A program made the translations under genes and the position numbers. Shown here piece by piece: positions 34,877 to 43,837 of a stretch of 64,000 nt of DNA. The notes under the pieces are model-generated. The model saw nothing but the letters and a program-made list of their open reading frames with translations. It searched no databases and was not told the DNA's origin. The number at the start of each line of letters is the position of its first letter. Position 1 is the first letter of the stretch. This DNA is from Nectonema munidae (lineage: Eukaryota; Nematomorpha; Nectonematoida; Nectonematidae): positions 49,662 through 113,661 of the forward strand of contig JAUIRK010000815.1 in NCBI GenBank assembly GCA_030549495.1, in the 5' to 3' direction.

Positions 34877-35385
34877 AAACAGGAGTTGCATTGACCATGC
34901 GTATTAACGGATTTCGTGTACTAATGGTGCGTTTATTAGGGGGGGGGGGGGAACTACAAAAACTAGCTACTTTTATTTTTGATAGTAGGCAAATCTTATT
35001 TATTCATTTGAATCTCTATTCTTTTTTTTTTTTGAAATTCTTTATGCGGTGATTTAAGCAGAAGAATTCCTTCATGTAATTTTTTACCTATATTTTAATG
35101 GCATGCTTTTTTAAATCAATAAAATTTTTGCCGGGTGATATGCAGTTGCCTGTTAACCAGCATATGTAGCTAATGTATGTGTTTTACAATAAAATTAAAT
35201 TAAAAAAAATATTTTCCTTCTTTTTTTTGGTAAAATTTAAAAATGTTTGTTTTTCATACCAAAAAATAAAAGAATTTTTTTATATTTAACACAAAAAATT
35301 TAATTTAAAAATAATAGATATTTTTTCTTTTATATTAAAATCGAAAATAAAAACATTAACACTTATATAGCTTCTCTTATATTCA
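34877..35385. other. Probable transposon 5' end and AT-rich DNA
   Basis: 34890-34940 reads on the minus strand CACCATTAGTACACGAAATC and CGTTAATACGC, which resembles a Tigger terminus, and ends at a run of 12 G (34938-34949). Beyond it nothing is recognised. Confidence 0.4.
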
Positions 35386-35524
35386 GTGGCGTGGGTAAAG
35401 TTGGTTAAATACTGGGTTTGGATAACGCAAGGTCTTGGGTTCGATCCCGCATCAATTCTGCTTTTCTCATAGTTCGCATAGCGCAATTGTGCCTTCTATT
35501 GTAAACACCCCCTTACCTTATATT
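35386..35524 (+). mobile_element. tRNA-derived SINE, family A, full-length copy
   Basis: Head GGCGTGGGTAAAGTTGGTTA (box A), then TTGGGTTCGATCCCGCATCA (box B, a match to GGTTCGANNCC), then a tRNA-unrelated body CATAGTTCGCATAGCGCAAT, TGTGCCTTC, AAACACCCCCTTACCTTA. This is the cleanest copy of a family with members at 25266 (-), 32938 (-), 39240 (+), 49298 (-), 51893 (+) and 52968 (+). Confidence 0.85.
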
Positions 35525-35616
35525 TGATATCTATATTTAAATGTTGAGGAACAATTTCGTTGAAAAAGATCTTGATATAAGGATTTAAAATTGGACACAT
35601 ATTCTATGATCTAAAG

Positions 35617-36735
35617 CAGGGGTTCTCAATCATTTTCTTACCAGACCCCCTTTTTGCTTAAAAAACTTTGTATGGCCCTCATGAAATTTTAAGTGAATAC
35701 TTTTTTCTTATTTTGCTTAATTGCTTACAGGTCTGAAAAAACTCCAAAATTTGAATAAAATTAGTATAACTGCATGATTCGAAAAAACAACCACAACTTT
35801 TCAACATTTGTAATGTCTATAAATTTTTGTTGCTGTTGAAATTAGTTCTGGACTATCGTTTCTCAAAATAAATATTTTATATCGAGAATATTGATTCTTT
35901 AATTAAAAAATAAACTAGCGTATAAAGTGACATTTTTATTGCATCTTATTAGTTTTGTTCACATGTATATGTAAGTATGTATGTATGCTTGTACTGCACG
36001 ATATAAATAATTTCAATATATTAATGTGATCCCTGTGATTGATACCCGGCTACAATTTGTTCAATGTTTGGTGTCAAAGTCGTAATTGAAAGATAATCAC
36101 CTCTTTTTTCTACATCAAGACGGTTTCTACTTTTTGATAGAAGATACATAACTCGACTAAAATCTGTCTTCACTAAAAGCGATGCAGAGCGTAGAGGATA
36201 TTTTTTTATTTCGTCGCTCACACAAAGCTTTTGATACCCACCATACTTGAATTTGTCGTAATATCATTTTGAAGTTTGATTAAACTTTCTTGCAAATTAA
36301 AATCAATTTCAGATGAGTCGACAATAAAGGGATCAGCGAACCAAGTTGGTATATGTTCAACTGAATCAAATCATGAAATCGATGTTCCATTTCAATTTCT
36401 AAATTTTTCAAATGATCAACATATACAATTATATCACCTGAAGACAGTTCCCTTTATCCATTTTGAGAGTTTTCCTGGTAAACATTTTATCTACTGTAAT
36501 TCTTCTTTCAAACTCATCGCGCAATCTTTTAATCAAGTGGTTTGTTCATTTTTTCTTTTTGCGCAGTTTCAAAATGCTTTTTTAGTTTGATTGGACGCAT
36601 ACTTTCATTTGATAAAGTTGTTTTACAAAGTAAGCACAGGGGCAATGTATCATCTTGAGGTGATTTAATAAAAGCATAAGCGAGGTATTCTTCAGAATAT
36701 TGTCTGCACTTTTTTTAGTTATGAGGGACATCTTA
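35617..36735 (-). mobile_element. Decayed hAT transposon, ZBED5-like, second copy
   Basis: A hAT terminus CAGGGGTTCTCAATC lies at 35617. Minus-strand coding starts near 36720: YSEEYLAYAFIKSPQDDTLP, CLLCKTTLSNESMRPIKLKK (BED-like finger), then after a large internal loss the part just before the C-terminus (LQESLIKLQ...), then NRLDVEKRGDYLSITTLTPN ... IEQIVAGYQSQGSH (36021-36221). About 1.1 kb remains where a full element is near 2.2 kb. The upper terminus was not found. Confidence 0.82.
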
Positions 36736-37199
36736 TCTTAAAAAATAATTCATATATAAAATAATATTTTAATTAGCTTTATTTGCATACAAATTTTCAT
36801 TATTCAATCCTTAACTAAAAATAATTGAAAAAAAATATATTTATTTAGGGTTGTGTGAAAACCAAAAATGTATAAAAATTAAAGTTTAAAATGGTAATTT
36901 TTGTTCAAAAAAGAATTAGTTGTGTCATTTAAGTCTGTGGAAAAAATAATTAGCATCGATACAGTGAAGTTCTTTATATTAGTGTCTATTTCAGTGTATA
37001 AACCTCTAAATTATCAATAATTTTTTTATCCCAATCAGTTTTTAAATACAAAAATCTAGCAAATAATAATACATTTAAGTTCAGTATTTTCAAAGCTCAG
37101 AATTCATTTTTGCGTCAACAAATATGTACGAATAATAAGCAGCTAAGTTAAAATTGAAAGTACGAGAAAAAATAGCATTACTTCAACAAAAGACTAACT
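36736..37199. other. Gene-free DNA
   Basis: AT-rich; nothing recognised. Confidence 0.5.
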
Positions 37200-37660
37200 T
37201 AATTGAGATGACATAAACTGTGCTTCAAAATACAGAAAAAAATAGGATAAACACAATTGAGATGAGAATGTCAAGAATTATTTGTAAATCTAATTGGAAA
37301 GACAAATTAAGCAATCAAAAAATAAGAAGTTTATGTAATGTAAATGAAATCAATAAAGTAATAGAGAGGCAAAGATTAAGGTGGTTTGGGCATGTAGACA
37401 GAAGACCGGCTGAAGAGTTCAATTAATATAGCGTACAAACAGCAAACTATAGGTAAATCTAAGGTTGGACCAAAATTAGCATGGAAAGAAATAGTTCTTA
37501 AGGATATGAAAAAAAGAAATTTAAAAATAGGGGATGAATAAAATATGGAATTTTGGAAATGTAAAATAAGTTAGTCTTTATGTGTTTTCATGGTTGCAAC
37601 ACCGGCTAGACCCTAGCTTGCTAGGAAAGTAGCTGTAAAACCGATTTATTATTATTTTGA
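37200..37660 (+). mobile_element. LINE 3' fragment (C-terminal end of reverse-transcriptase ORF)
   Basis: The frame 37220-37426 reads NRINTIEMRMSRIICKSNWK, IRSLCNVNEINKVIERQRLR and WFGHVDRRP, the hallmark C-terminal region of many animal non-LTR retrotransposons (EMRMLRW...RLRWFGHVxRR). After a frame change it continues KSKVGPKLAWKEIVLKDMKK. The tail GGCTAGACCCTAGCTTGCTAGG and TTATTATTATTTT suggests the 3' end with a simple repeat. It is heavily 5'-truncated and differs from the LINE at 59-64 kb. Confidence 0.8.
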
Positions 37661-37687
37661 AGTTTAAATATAAATAAATTTTAATAC

Positions 37688-37799
37688 AACCCATTTACGA
37701 CCAATGTTCCTAAAGAGAACGCAGACGAATTCCTACTTTAAATGGAATTAAATAGGAATTACTAAAGTCGTCTGCTTTGCTTGGTCTTAAATGAGTTAA
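37688..37799. mobile_element. piggyBac MITE, copy 3
   Basis: AACCCATTTACGACCAATGT to TTGGTCTTAAATGAGTTAA (112 bp). The inner word ACGCAGACGAATTCCTACTTT is shared in part with 47900-47950 and 51085-51125. The left TTAA is eroded. Confidence 0.7.
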
Positions 37800-38299
37800 A
37801 TAGAAAATTATAAAAGATGTACTGCAGAAACACTAAGATATAATACTAAACCTAATTGCAGCCACATTATCAAAAAAACTAATAATTTTTATACGGATGT
37901 CTTTCCGTTCATTTATATCAAAATCAAACAGTGCAAATTTTCGTATAAAAAGTGAATAAATTTTTTCAGCATTGCCTCAGATGTTTAAGGAAACATTATC
38001 GGAAAATTTAGCTCTTTGATTTACAGTAATCAATTGAGATAAACCTTTTAAACTTTAAATTAAGGAGTATACTTTCTTATATAGTTATGCGCTATAAAAA
38101 AATATTTGCCCCACTGAAATATTTATGGGCACTTGTTCAAATTCCTGGCGACATTACTGTTTCTGATCAAATATAGCTAAAACTCGTATTATTATTAAGC
38201 GGAAATTAAGAAAAAAAAAGATTTTAAATGCTTATTCTAAGACTTAACGTTAAAACAAGAAAAGTAATATGGAAAGTCTACACATAATCCAAACAAGTC
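37800..38299. other. Gene-free DNA
   Basis: AT-rich; nothing recognised. Confidence 0.5.
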
Positions 38300-38434
38300 T
38301 TAACCCATTAAGTCCCAATGCTCCCATTTGGGAACATAAGTAATTTCATCTTTGCCTGCTTTTTTCAATGACTGAATATAAATCGTCTGTGTTTTTTTTA
38401 GATATCGTCCGATTTCTATGGTACTTAATGGGTT
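38300..38434. mobile_element. piggyBac MITE, copy 4
   Basis: TTAACCCATTAAGTCCCAATG to GTACTTAATGGGTT (135 bp). Its interior is the reverse complement of copies 1 and 2 (CATAAGTAATTTCATCTTTG), so it is inserted in the opposite orientation. Confidence 0.8.
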
Positions 38435-38816
38435 GTTAAACAATATAAAAAAAGATATAGAATTGAGAGAATTCAAGATTATATGCCCCTGGATGTACTT
38501 ATATATTTTGTCGAGACAGAGCTTTGTCATAATCATTATTGTAAAAAATCTGACTTCGACTCCAAATCGTTCCCAACTCTTACTTCCAGCTTCGACTAAA
38601 AAGAGGCACTCTATATGCTTACAAAAAATTTTTTTTTATTGCATTTACCTACTCTAAAAATTTGCTAACTTTCTTTAGCAAAATTAATTTCTTTTCACAT
38701 TTTTATTCTTTTCAGGGCGTTGTGCTATCCTGTTGTTATGTACTGTTTACGAGTGGTCTAGGCTAAAAAAAACCACGCTCAGTCTTAGTTTTTTATTGTG
38801 ACTTTTTTTTATAAGA

Positions 38817-39100
38817 ATGAATCCACCAAGTTATAAAACAAGCTTAATGGATTCGGTAGATAAATTAAGGTCTGCTTTTGAATCTGCCCACGCTTCCTTG
38901 AATGGATTTGAAGAGAGAATGAATACCAAAATCGAGGAAGTGCTTGACAGTAACTCCTTATCTTCTTTTTCGCCTTCTCAACTCTTTTATGCTTTGCAGG
39001 CAAAGAAGACGCAAATTTAAAAGGAGTGCATGAAAATTTTGGTGAAATTGAAAAGAATATGAAGGAAACGTTAAAATACTTAGAAAAAATAAATGATTGA
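38817..39100 (+). CDS. Small coiled-coil protein, unknown function (two exons)
   Basis: I do not recognise the family. Exon 1 is 38817-38949 and exon 2 is 39000-39100. The 50-nt intron begins GTAACT and ends TTTTATGCTTTGCAG; splicing keeps the frame (133 + 101 = 234 nt, 77 residues), whereas the unspliced frame stops after 67. The protein is almost all helix-forming and charged: DSVDKLRSAFESAHASLNGF, EERMNTKIEEVLDSKEDANL, then EIEKNMKETLKYLEKIND at the C-terminus. That fits a short coiled-coil subunit of a larger complex, of the size of BLOC-1, Mediator or kinetochore small subunits, but none can be named. Higher GC and codon-like composition than its surroundings, and a TTCTTTTCAG acceptor at 38706-38715 upstream, support a real gene. 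Confidence 0.6.
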
Positions 39101-39239
39101 TCTTTCAATCTTCTACTATAATTTTCAACTTTTATTGTCTAATATATTAATGCAGTCGATTCCATACTGCTTTTACTTTTCTATATATTTTTGTACACAA
39201 TGATGATGTGTTTTAACGCCACACTCTTCACTATTACAA

Positions 39240-39424
39240 GGGGCGTGAGTAAAGTTGGTTAGATACTTTTGAACTGGCTTGGAGCTCTGGGTTAGATACT
39301 GGGCTTGGATAACTCAAGGTCTTGTATTCGATCCCGCATCATGCCTTCTTTCTTCATAGTTCGATACAAGCGGCGCAATTGTGGCTTCTCGATGAAAACA
39401 CTCCATTTTATTTTTACCTTTACA
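39240..39424 (+). mobile_element. tRNA-derived SINE, family A, with internal duplication
   Basis: GGGCGTGAGTAAAGTTGGTT (box A), then a repeated GGTTAGATACTGGGCTTGGA segment so that part of the head occurs twice, then CTTGTATTCGATCCCGCATC (box B) and the tail CATAGTTCGATACAAGCGGC ... GATGAAAACACTCC. Confidence 0.8.
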
Positions 39425-39435
39425 GAGATTGAACG

Positions 39436-39621
39436 ATGCCTAATTGTGGAACCTTCTTGAATAGAATATTCTTCCTGATGTTAACCAAGAATCGTGTTGA
39501 GCTTAGGACGACGTTTTTATTTATGGTGAGCTCCCTGTTTGGCATCCTAGCTATGTTCCTTTCGGATTACGTGATGAATATTTTGGGTTCCGTATTGAAT
39601 TTAAGCAAGTTAACCCTCTGA
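39436..39621 (+). CDS. Possible small membrane protein (61 residues), uncertain
   Basis: An open frame with slightly higher GC than its surroundings, 10 nt after a ...TTTACCTTTACAG acceptor-like run. Residues 25-55 are hydrophobic (TTFLFMVSSLFGILAMFLSD, then YVMNILGSVLNL), enough for one or two membrane segments. No family is recognised, and it could equally be one exon of a larger gene or a chance frame. The upstream acceptor sits at the end of a SINE, which lowers its weight. Confidence 0.2.
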   Translation: MPNCGTFLNRIFFLMLTKNRVELRTTFLFMVSSLFGILAMFLSDYVMNILGSVLNLSKLTL

Positions 39622-40070
39622 GACACATTCGTCACAAAAAATAGTTTACTATATAATATAATTTTTTGATTTGATCCTTAAAAGGACGTCATTAGAGAAT
39701 TGGATGTTTATAATTTATCCAGAGGAATCCAAACATAAAATAATAAAATGCGATATAATACATAGGTTTTTTCTATAAAAGAAAAATGCAACATTCCTTT
39801 GTATTAAAAATATCACATTTTTTTGTGTTACAATTGCAATACAAATTATTTTTAAAGTTTTTATTCTTGAATTTTTTAATTTACTTTACATTTCTACTTA
39901 AATCATTATGCAAAATAGTCATCGTATTCTGTTGTATATTAGAGGTGTATCGGATGTGAACAAAAATTACGTTTTCAAATTTTTTCACTATTCGATTTCA
40001 TTCATTTTTTTAATTCAACAATAAAGAAAAATATAAATCACACTAAATAAAAAAAATTTATTTAAAATAA
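39622..40070. other. Gene-free DNA
   Basis: AT-rich; nothing recognised. Confidence 0.5.
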
Positions 40071-40390
40071 TTATAGTTTAAGACGGGTAAGTTTTTTTTT
40101 AATAAATAAAAGTTTTTCAACTTTTTCTTTTGTCATTATAAATATTTCCAGCCGTACTGAAAAGCTGTTCGCTTTGAACAGTGCTAGGAGGACAAGTGAG
40201 ATATTGACATGCAATTTTGGATAAAAAGAGAAAGTGTTCTTCTTTGATTTTCCACCAATCCAAGCTTTGAATAGTTGTGCCATTGATTCTTTTTTCTTTT
40301 TGATACCTCATTATTTCTTCATTACAAACCACATTATCTTCATTTTCTTGCTCGTTTCTTCTTCACTGTTAGAATTTAAAATAGAATCCA
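40071..40390 (-). mobile_element. hAT transposase fragment (Ac/ZBED1-like C-terminus)
   Basis: Two overlapping frames give the C-terminal dimerisation region: EEIMRYQKEKRINGTTIQSL, DWWKIKEEHFLFLSKIACQY, LTCPPSTVQSEQLFSTAGNI, YNDKRK. The DWW...FSTAGN order is diagnostic for hAT transposases. Only this end survives, with one frame change near its finish. It abuts the piggyBac fragment above. Confidence 0.85.
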
Positions 40391-40452
40391 TCACTTCGTT
40401 CAAAGAAGTATAAACTTCATCAGCACTTTTCCCCATTTTTTGCAGCTTGTCG

Positions 40453-40474
40453 TCACTCTCTCTCTCTCTCTCTA
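40453..40474. repeat. CT/AG microsatellite
   Basis: About ten CT dinucleotides at the junction between the hAT and piggyBac fragments. Confidence 0.9.
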
Positions 40475-40494
40475 AAAAGTGGACTTAACCGCGG

Positions 40495-41060
40495 ATGGTC
40501 CTAGTTCTCTTTTTTTCCCATCGCAAGCATTTCGTTAACTAAGTCATATGATGAAAAAATTTTATCCCACACATAGTGATAATTATTTGGGCACAGCTGG
40601 ATTAACTTATTGGAAAAGTTCGAAACTACTCAGCCCTCTAGACCAAATTTTTCTTTTTCACGACTTTCAACATCTTTTCCTTGGTATAGGTCAAACGGAA
40701 TATCCAGGAGCGATACAATGCGACCATTGTTTATAACCAAGGCGTTGACCGCCAAAATATTCAATCATTGTTTCATCAATACAATGAAACTCAGGCCCAC
40801 TTAAAGAAATTTGAATTCAGCTTTTCTATCAAGGGACGCATTTTGTCAAATTTATCTTTTTCAAGGAGATGTGTTATCACACATGCGAAGGTATTTTTTG
40901 ATCTCTTCAAAACGCTTATGCCGCATCGATATGAAGAAATCAAAAAGTTGTTGCTGTCTTCTTTCTTGTCCCAGTATAACCTGGAACGTGGCAGAGAGTC
41001 ATAGCTTGAGCAAATTAATATGCTTATGAAACAAAATATTTTATCACGGAATATATTCAA
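40495..41060 (-). mobile_element. piggyBac transposase fragment
   Basis: The minus strand from 41060 reads LPRSRLYWDKKEDSNNFLIS and LLEKDKFDKMRPLIEKLNSN. It then shifts frame to FIDETMIEYFGGQ, and after another break YQGKDVE, VVSNFSNKLIQLCPNNYHYV and WDKIFSSYDLVNEML. These correspond in order to the piggyBac core including the first catalytic aspartate block (VDExMxxYxG). The C-terminal half is missing, replaced by the hAT fragment. Confidence 0.8.
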
Positions 41061-42611
41061 GTAAAAGTTTTTTTGTAGAGCGTATGTATTTGAAAAATAA
41101 AATTAAATGACCAAGTTTTTCAAATGATTTGCTTTTTTTGACTGATAAATATTAATTCTTCATATTTCTCGAAGTTCAAACATCTCTTTTTTAGTGTTTA
41201 CGATATTCGAATCAAAACTAATAGATCTTTCGGTCTGAGAATTGCTGGACGGTATCATCAAGTTAAAATATATTCTTTGAAGAAGCGAAATATATAAGTT
41301 TGCATTATATACTTTTTGTTTCAAAATAAAAACTCCCTTTGTATTTTATTTTTGATCATTGATTTATTCCCACCCACACTGGGCCCCGCGCAATCCATTT
41401 TGCATAGGACCCCGCGAACACTAGGGCCGGAATGGAACAACCTACATTTAATCTCGAAATTTAAAATATATTCTCGTTAGTAATATTAGATGAGCCAATC
41501 TGCATGTAAACAATAAACTTCCATTTTGATTATTTTTTTAGGATCTCAACAACTTTAAAAAGTTATAATATAAAATTTATTAAAAAGAAAATCACGAAAG
41601 AGTTAAAAAAATGCGTGCATTGTAACAAGCCTAATGTGTACTGTATAACTAATAAAAAAGTAAAATTGATTCCTCAAGAACAGGGTTCAGTTTTTTTCGC
41701 TGAGAAATGAGGATTAACTCTCCCTTCGGAGAATGGGCAGGTTTGGGGTACTTTTTTGGTCTACCTAATTGTTCTAATACTACAATGTTCAAAAACGAGA
41801 TACTACTGTATATAAATATACAACATATTATATTCCGTATAAAACATTAAAACAACTTATCTAGCATGTTGCAACAATCATTCAATAGGTTTTTGTTTTT
41901 TGGCGGGTAATAAAAATAACAAAAAGAACACCAGACAAATACGTCGTCTTGTTTGTGCTGAATTCAGCATTTTTTCATAAAAAGACTCTGCTGCACATAA
42001 TAAGCTTTAAAAATATTACAGGCAAAAGACACTATAATCGTTTCAAAAAACGGGTTTATTTTCAAAAATAAATAAGAATATTTAAATCTTGATTATTTAA
42101 ATTTTCAGCATTTTCTCTTCAAACAAAAAAAAATCAGCAATGGGAGCATAGTTTAAGAAATAACACATTTTTGCATGTATCTTAATTTTTTCAAGGAATT
42201 TCAGTATCCAGAAAAGAACTAACAAAAGTAAAAAAACTAGCAATAAGACCAATAGAAAGTTTTTCGAGAAACATTCTCGCATAGATATTATTCATCTAAA
42301 ATGTTATTTGAGTTGTAAATTGCATAAAATTGTAATTCAAAAGGTTAATACTATTTTAAAAACACAAATTTAACTTACCATTATTCAGCAAAATGAAAAG
42401 AAAATGATTAAATAACAATAGGGAAGAAAAGGGTAGACTAATAACTCTAAAAAATAGCAAAAAAAGAAACGGAAGTAAGCAAAATTCCTTCTACACTAAC
42501 AATACGGAAAAAGATAGTGATAAGCCTGATGGATGTATCAATTTATATTAATTGTCTGAAATGATATGCATGCTAAAAATGCTGAAGTACAAATGTGTTT
42601 TTTGTATCGAT
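41061..42611. other. Gene-free DNA
   Basis: No gene supported. A GC-richer patch at 41372-41440 (ACACTGGGCCCCGCGC ... CGAACACTAGGGCCGG) looks like eroded hAT-type end sequence. AT-rich otherwise. Confidence 0.4.
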
Positions 42612-43044
42612 TAATGTCCAGCGATTCACATATGATACATCAAATGCTGTCAAGTCTCTGCAACTCCTTGTGCAATGTTTTCCCAAAATTCCACTCTACA
42701 CAGGCTCAACGGAGTGTTTTCAGTCACCAAGTTGAAATAAAACTTGCTAGCATGTTTTTTTTCAGTGAAAATCTGAGCCTCAATATAATGGTATAGATAT
42801 TAAAACTACTCTATGATAAAAATTTCATTTTTCCTGAAAAATATTTAAAAATGTGGGAAAAAAAAACTTTTCGATTATGCTAAGATAACTTTTGGTATCA
42901 CATTGGTAAACTTAGATTTTTTTCATGTTAATCCTCCTATCAAATTTTTATGATATTATTTGTGATTCATATATGAATCACTGGTCACAAATGTAATACA
43001 AGAAAAGCGATGCACATGTGTATCGCTGGTCCAAAAAGGGCTAA
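42612..43044. mobile_element. piggyBac-like element with palindromic subtermini (about 430 bp)
   Basis: The left end is TTAATGTCCAGCGATTCACA; the right end, read inward on the minus strand, is TTAGCCCTTTTTGGACCAGCGATACACATG, so both carry the inverted motif GTCCAGCGAT. Near the right end lie two palindromes, GTGATTCATATATGAATCAC and AGCGATGCACATGTGTATCGCT (one mismatch), each followed by GGTC. The ends sit on TTAA/CTAA. The interior has no transposase that I can read. Confidence 0.6.
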
Positions 43045-43837
43045 TTCTGTAGTGTTCTGTTGATGGCATAGTAATCGAAAATTGATCTTAAAAGTGTTTT
43101 TTCATGGTCTTACTACCTATTAACTTAAATTTACAACATAAACAGAAAACTTACATTGATACGTTCATTTTATTGGTAGTACTCATGGATTGCTAATTTA
43201 CTTTCTCGAAAGGTTAACTTAATATAACACTTAAGGTATACGTGTTGTTTTAAAATTTTTTCATTGCTTGGCTTTGATTAAGATAGCTTGCAATATCATA
43301 ACCTTTTCTGCATTTAGCCTACTCCTGTTTATCTTTAGTCTCTGCATATAAAGAGAATGCTTTTTAACAGACATGCGTAGTTATCATAAATTTCACATAA
43401 TATAAAAGATTTTTAAATTGGCATATAGATAAATGATATTTATCTTTAAAATTCTGATATTACATAAACATTTACAAATTTCCTATATCAAAATACATTT
43501 AAAAGTTAGGGATGAGCTAATGGCAAAAAGGAGTTTAGCTCTACTACCTAATACTGAAAAATCTCCCTCTCCATTCAAGTTTAGAACGGAAACCTTTATT
43601 GTTAAAATCGAAACTTAGCAATGTAAATACATTCCTAATAATACTTTACGATTACAAGGAGGCTTTTTCCTGTAGATTCGAGTTTTATAATGATAAAATT
43701 TGTTTCAAATGTGTTAGTATTTGGCATAAAAATTTATTATATAAAAAGAAAAGAATGAATATTTATTTTTTTAAATAATTACTAGCATAAAATTAAATTA
43801 AAGTGAGGATAAAATGGTGTCGTCAATTAATAATGGA
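43045..43837. other. Gene-free DNA downstream of the R3HCC1-like gene
   Basis: Nothing recognised; probable 3' flank of the minus-strand gene. Confidence 0.45.

Noticed and set aside
38300-38657. Overlapping frames on both strands
   Set aside because: Read through a piggyBac MITE and flanking DNA; no protein support.
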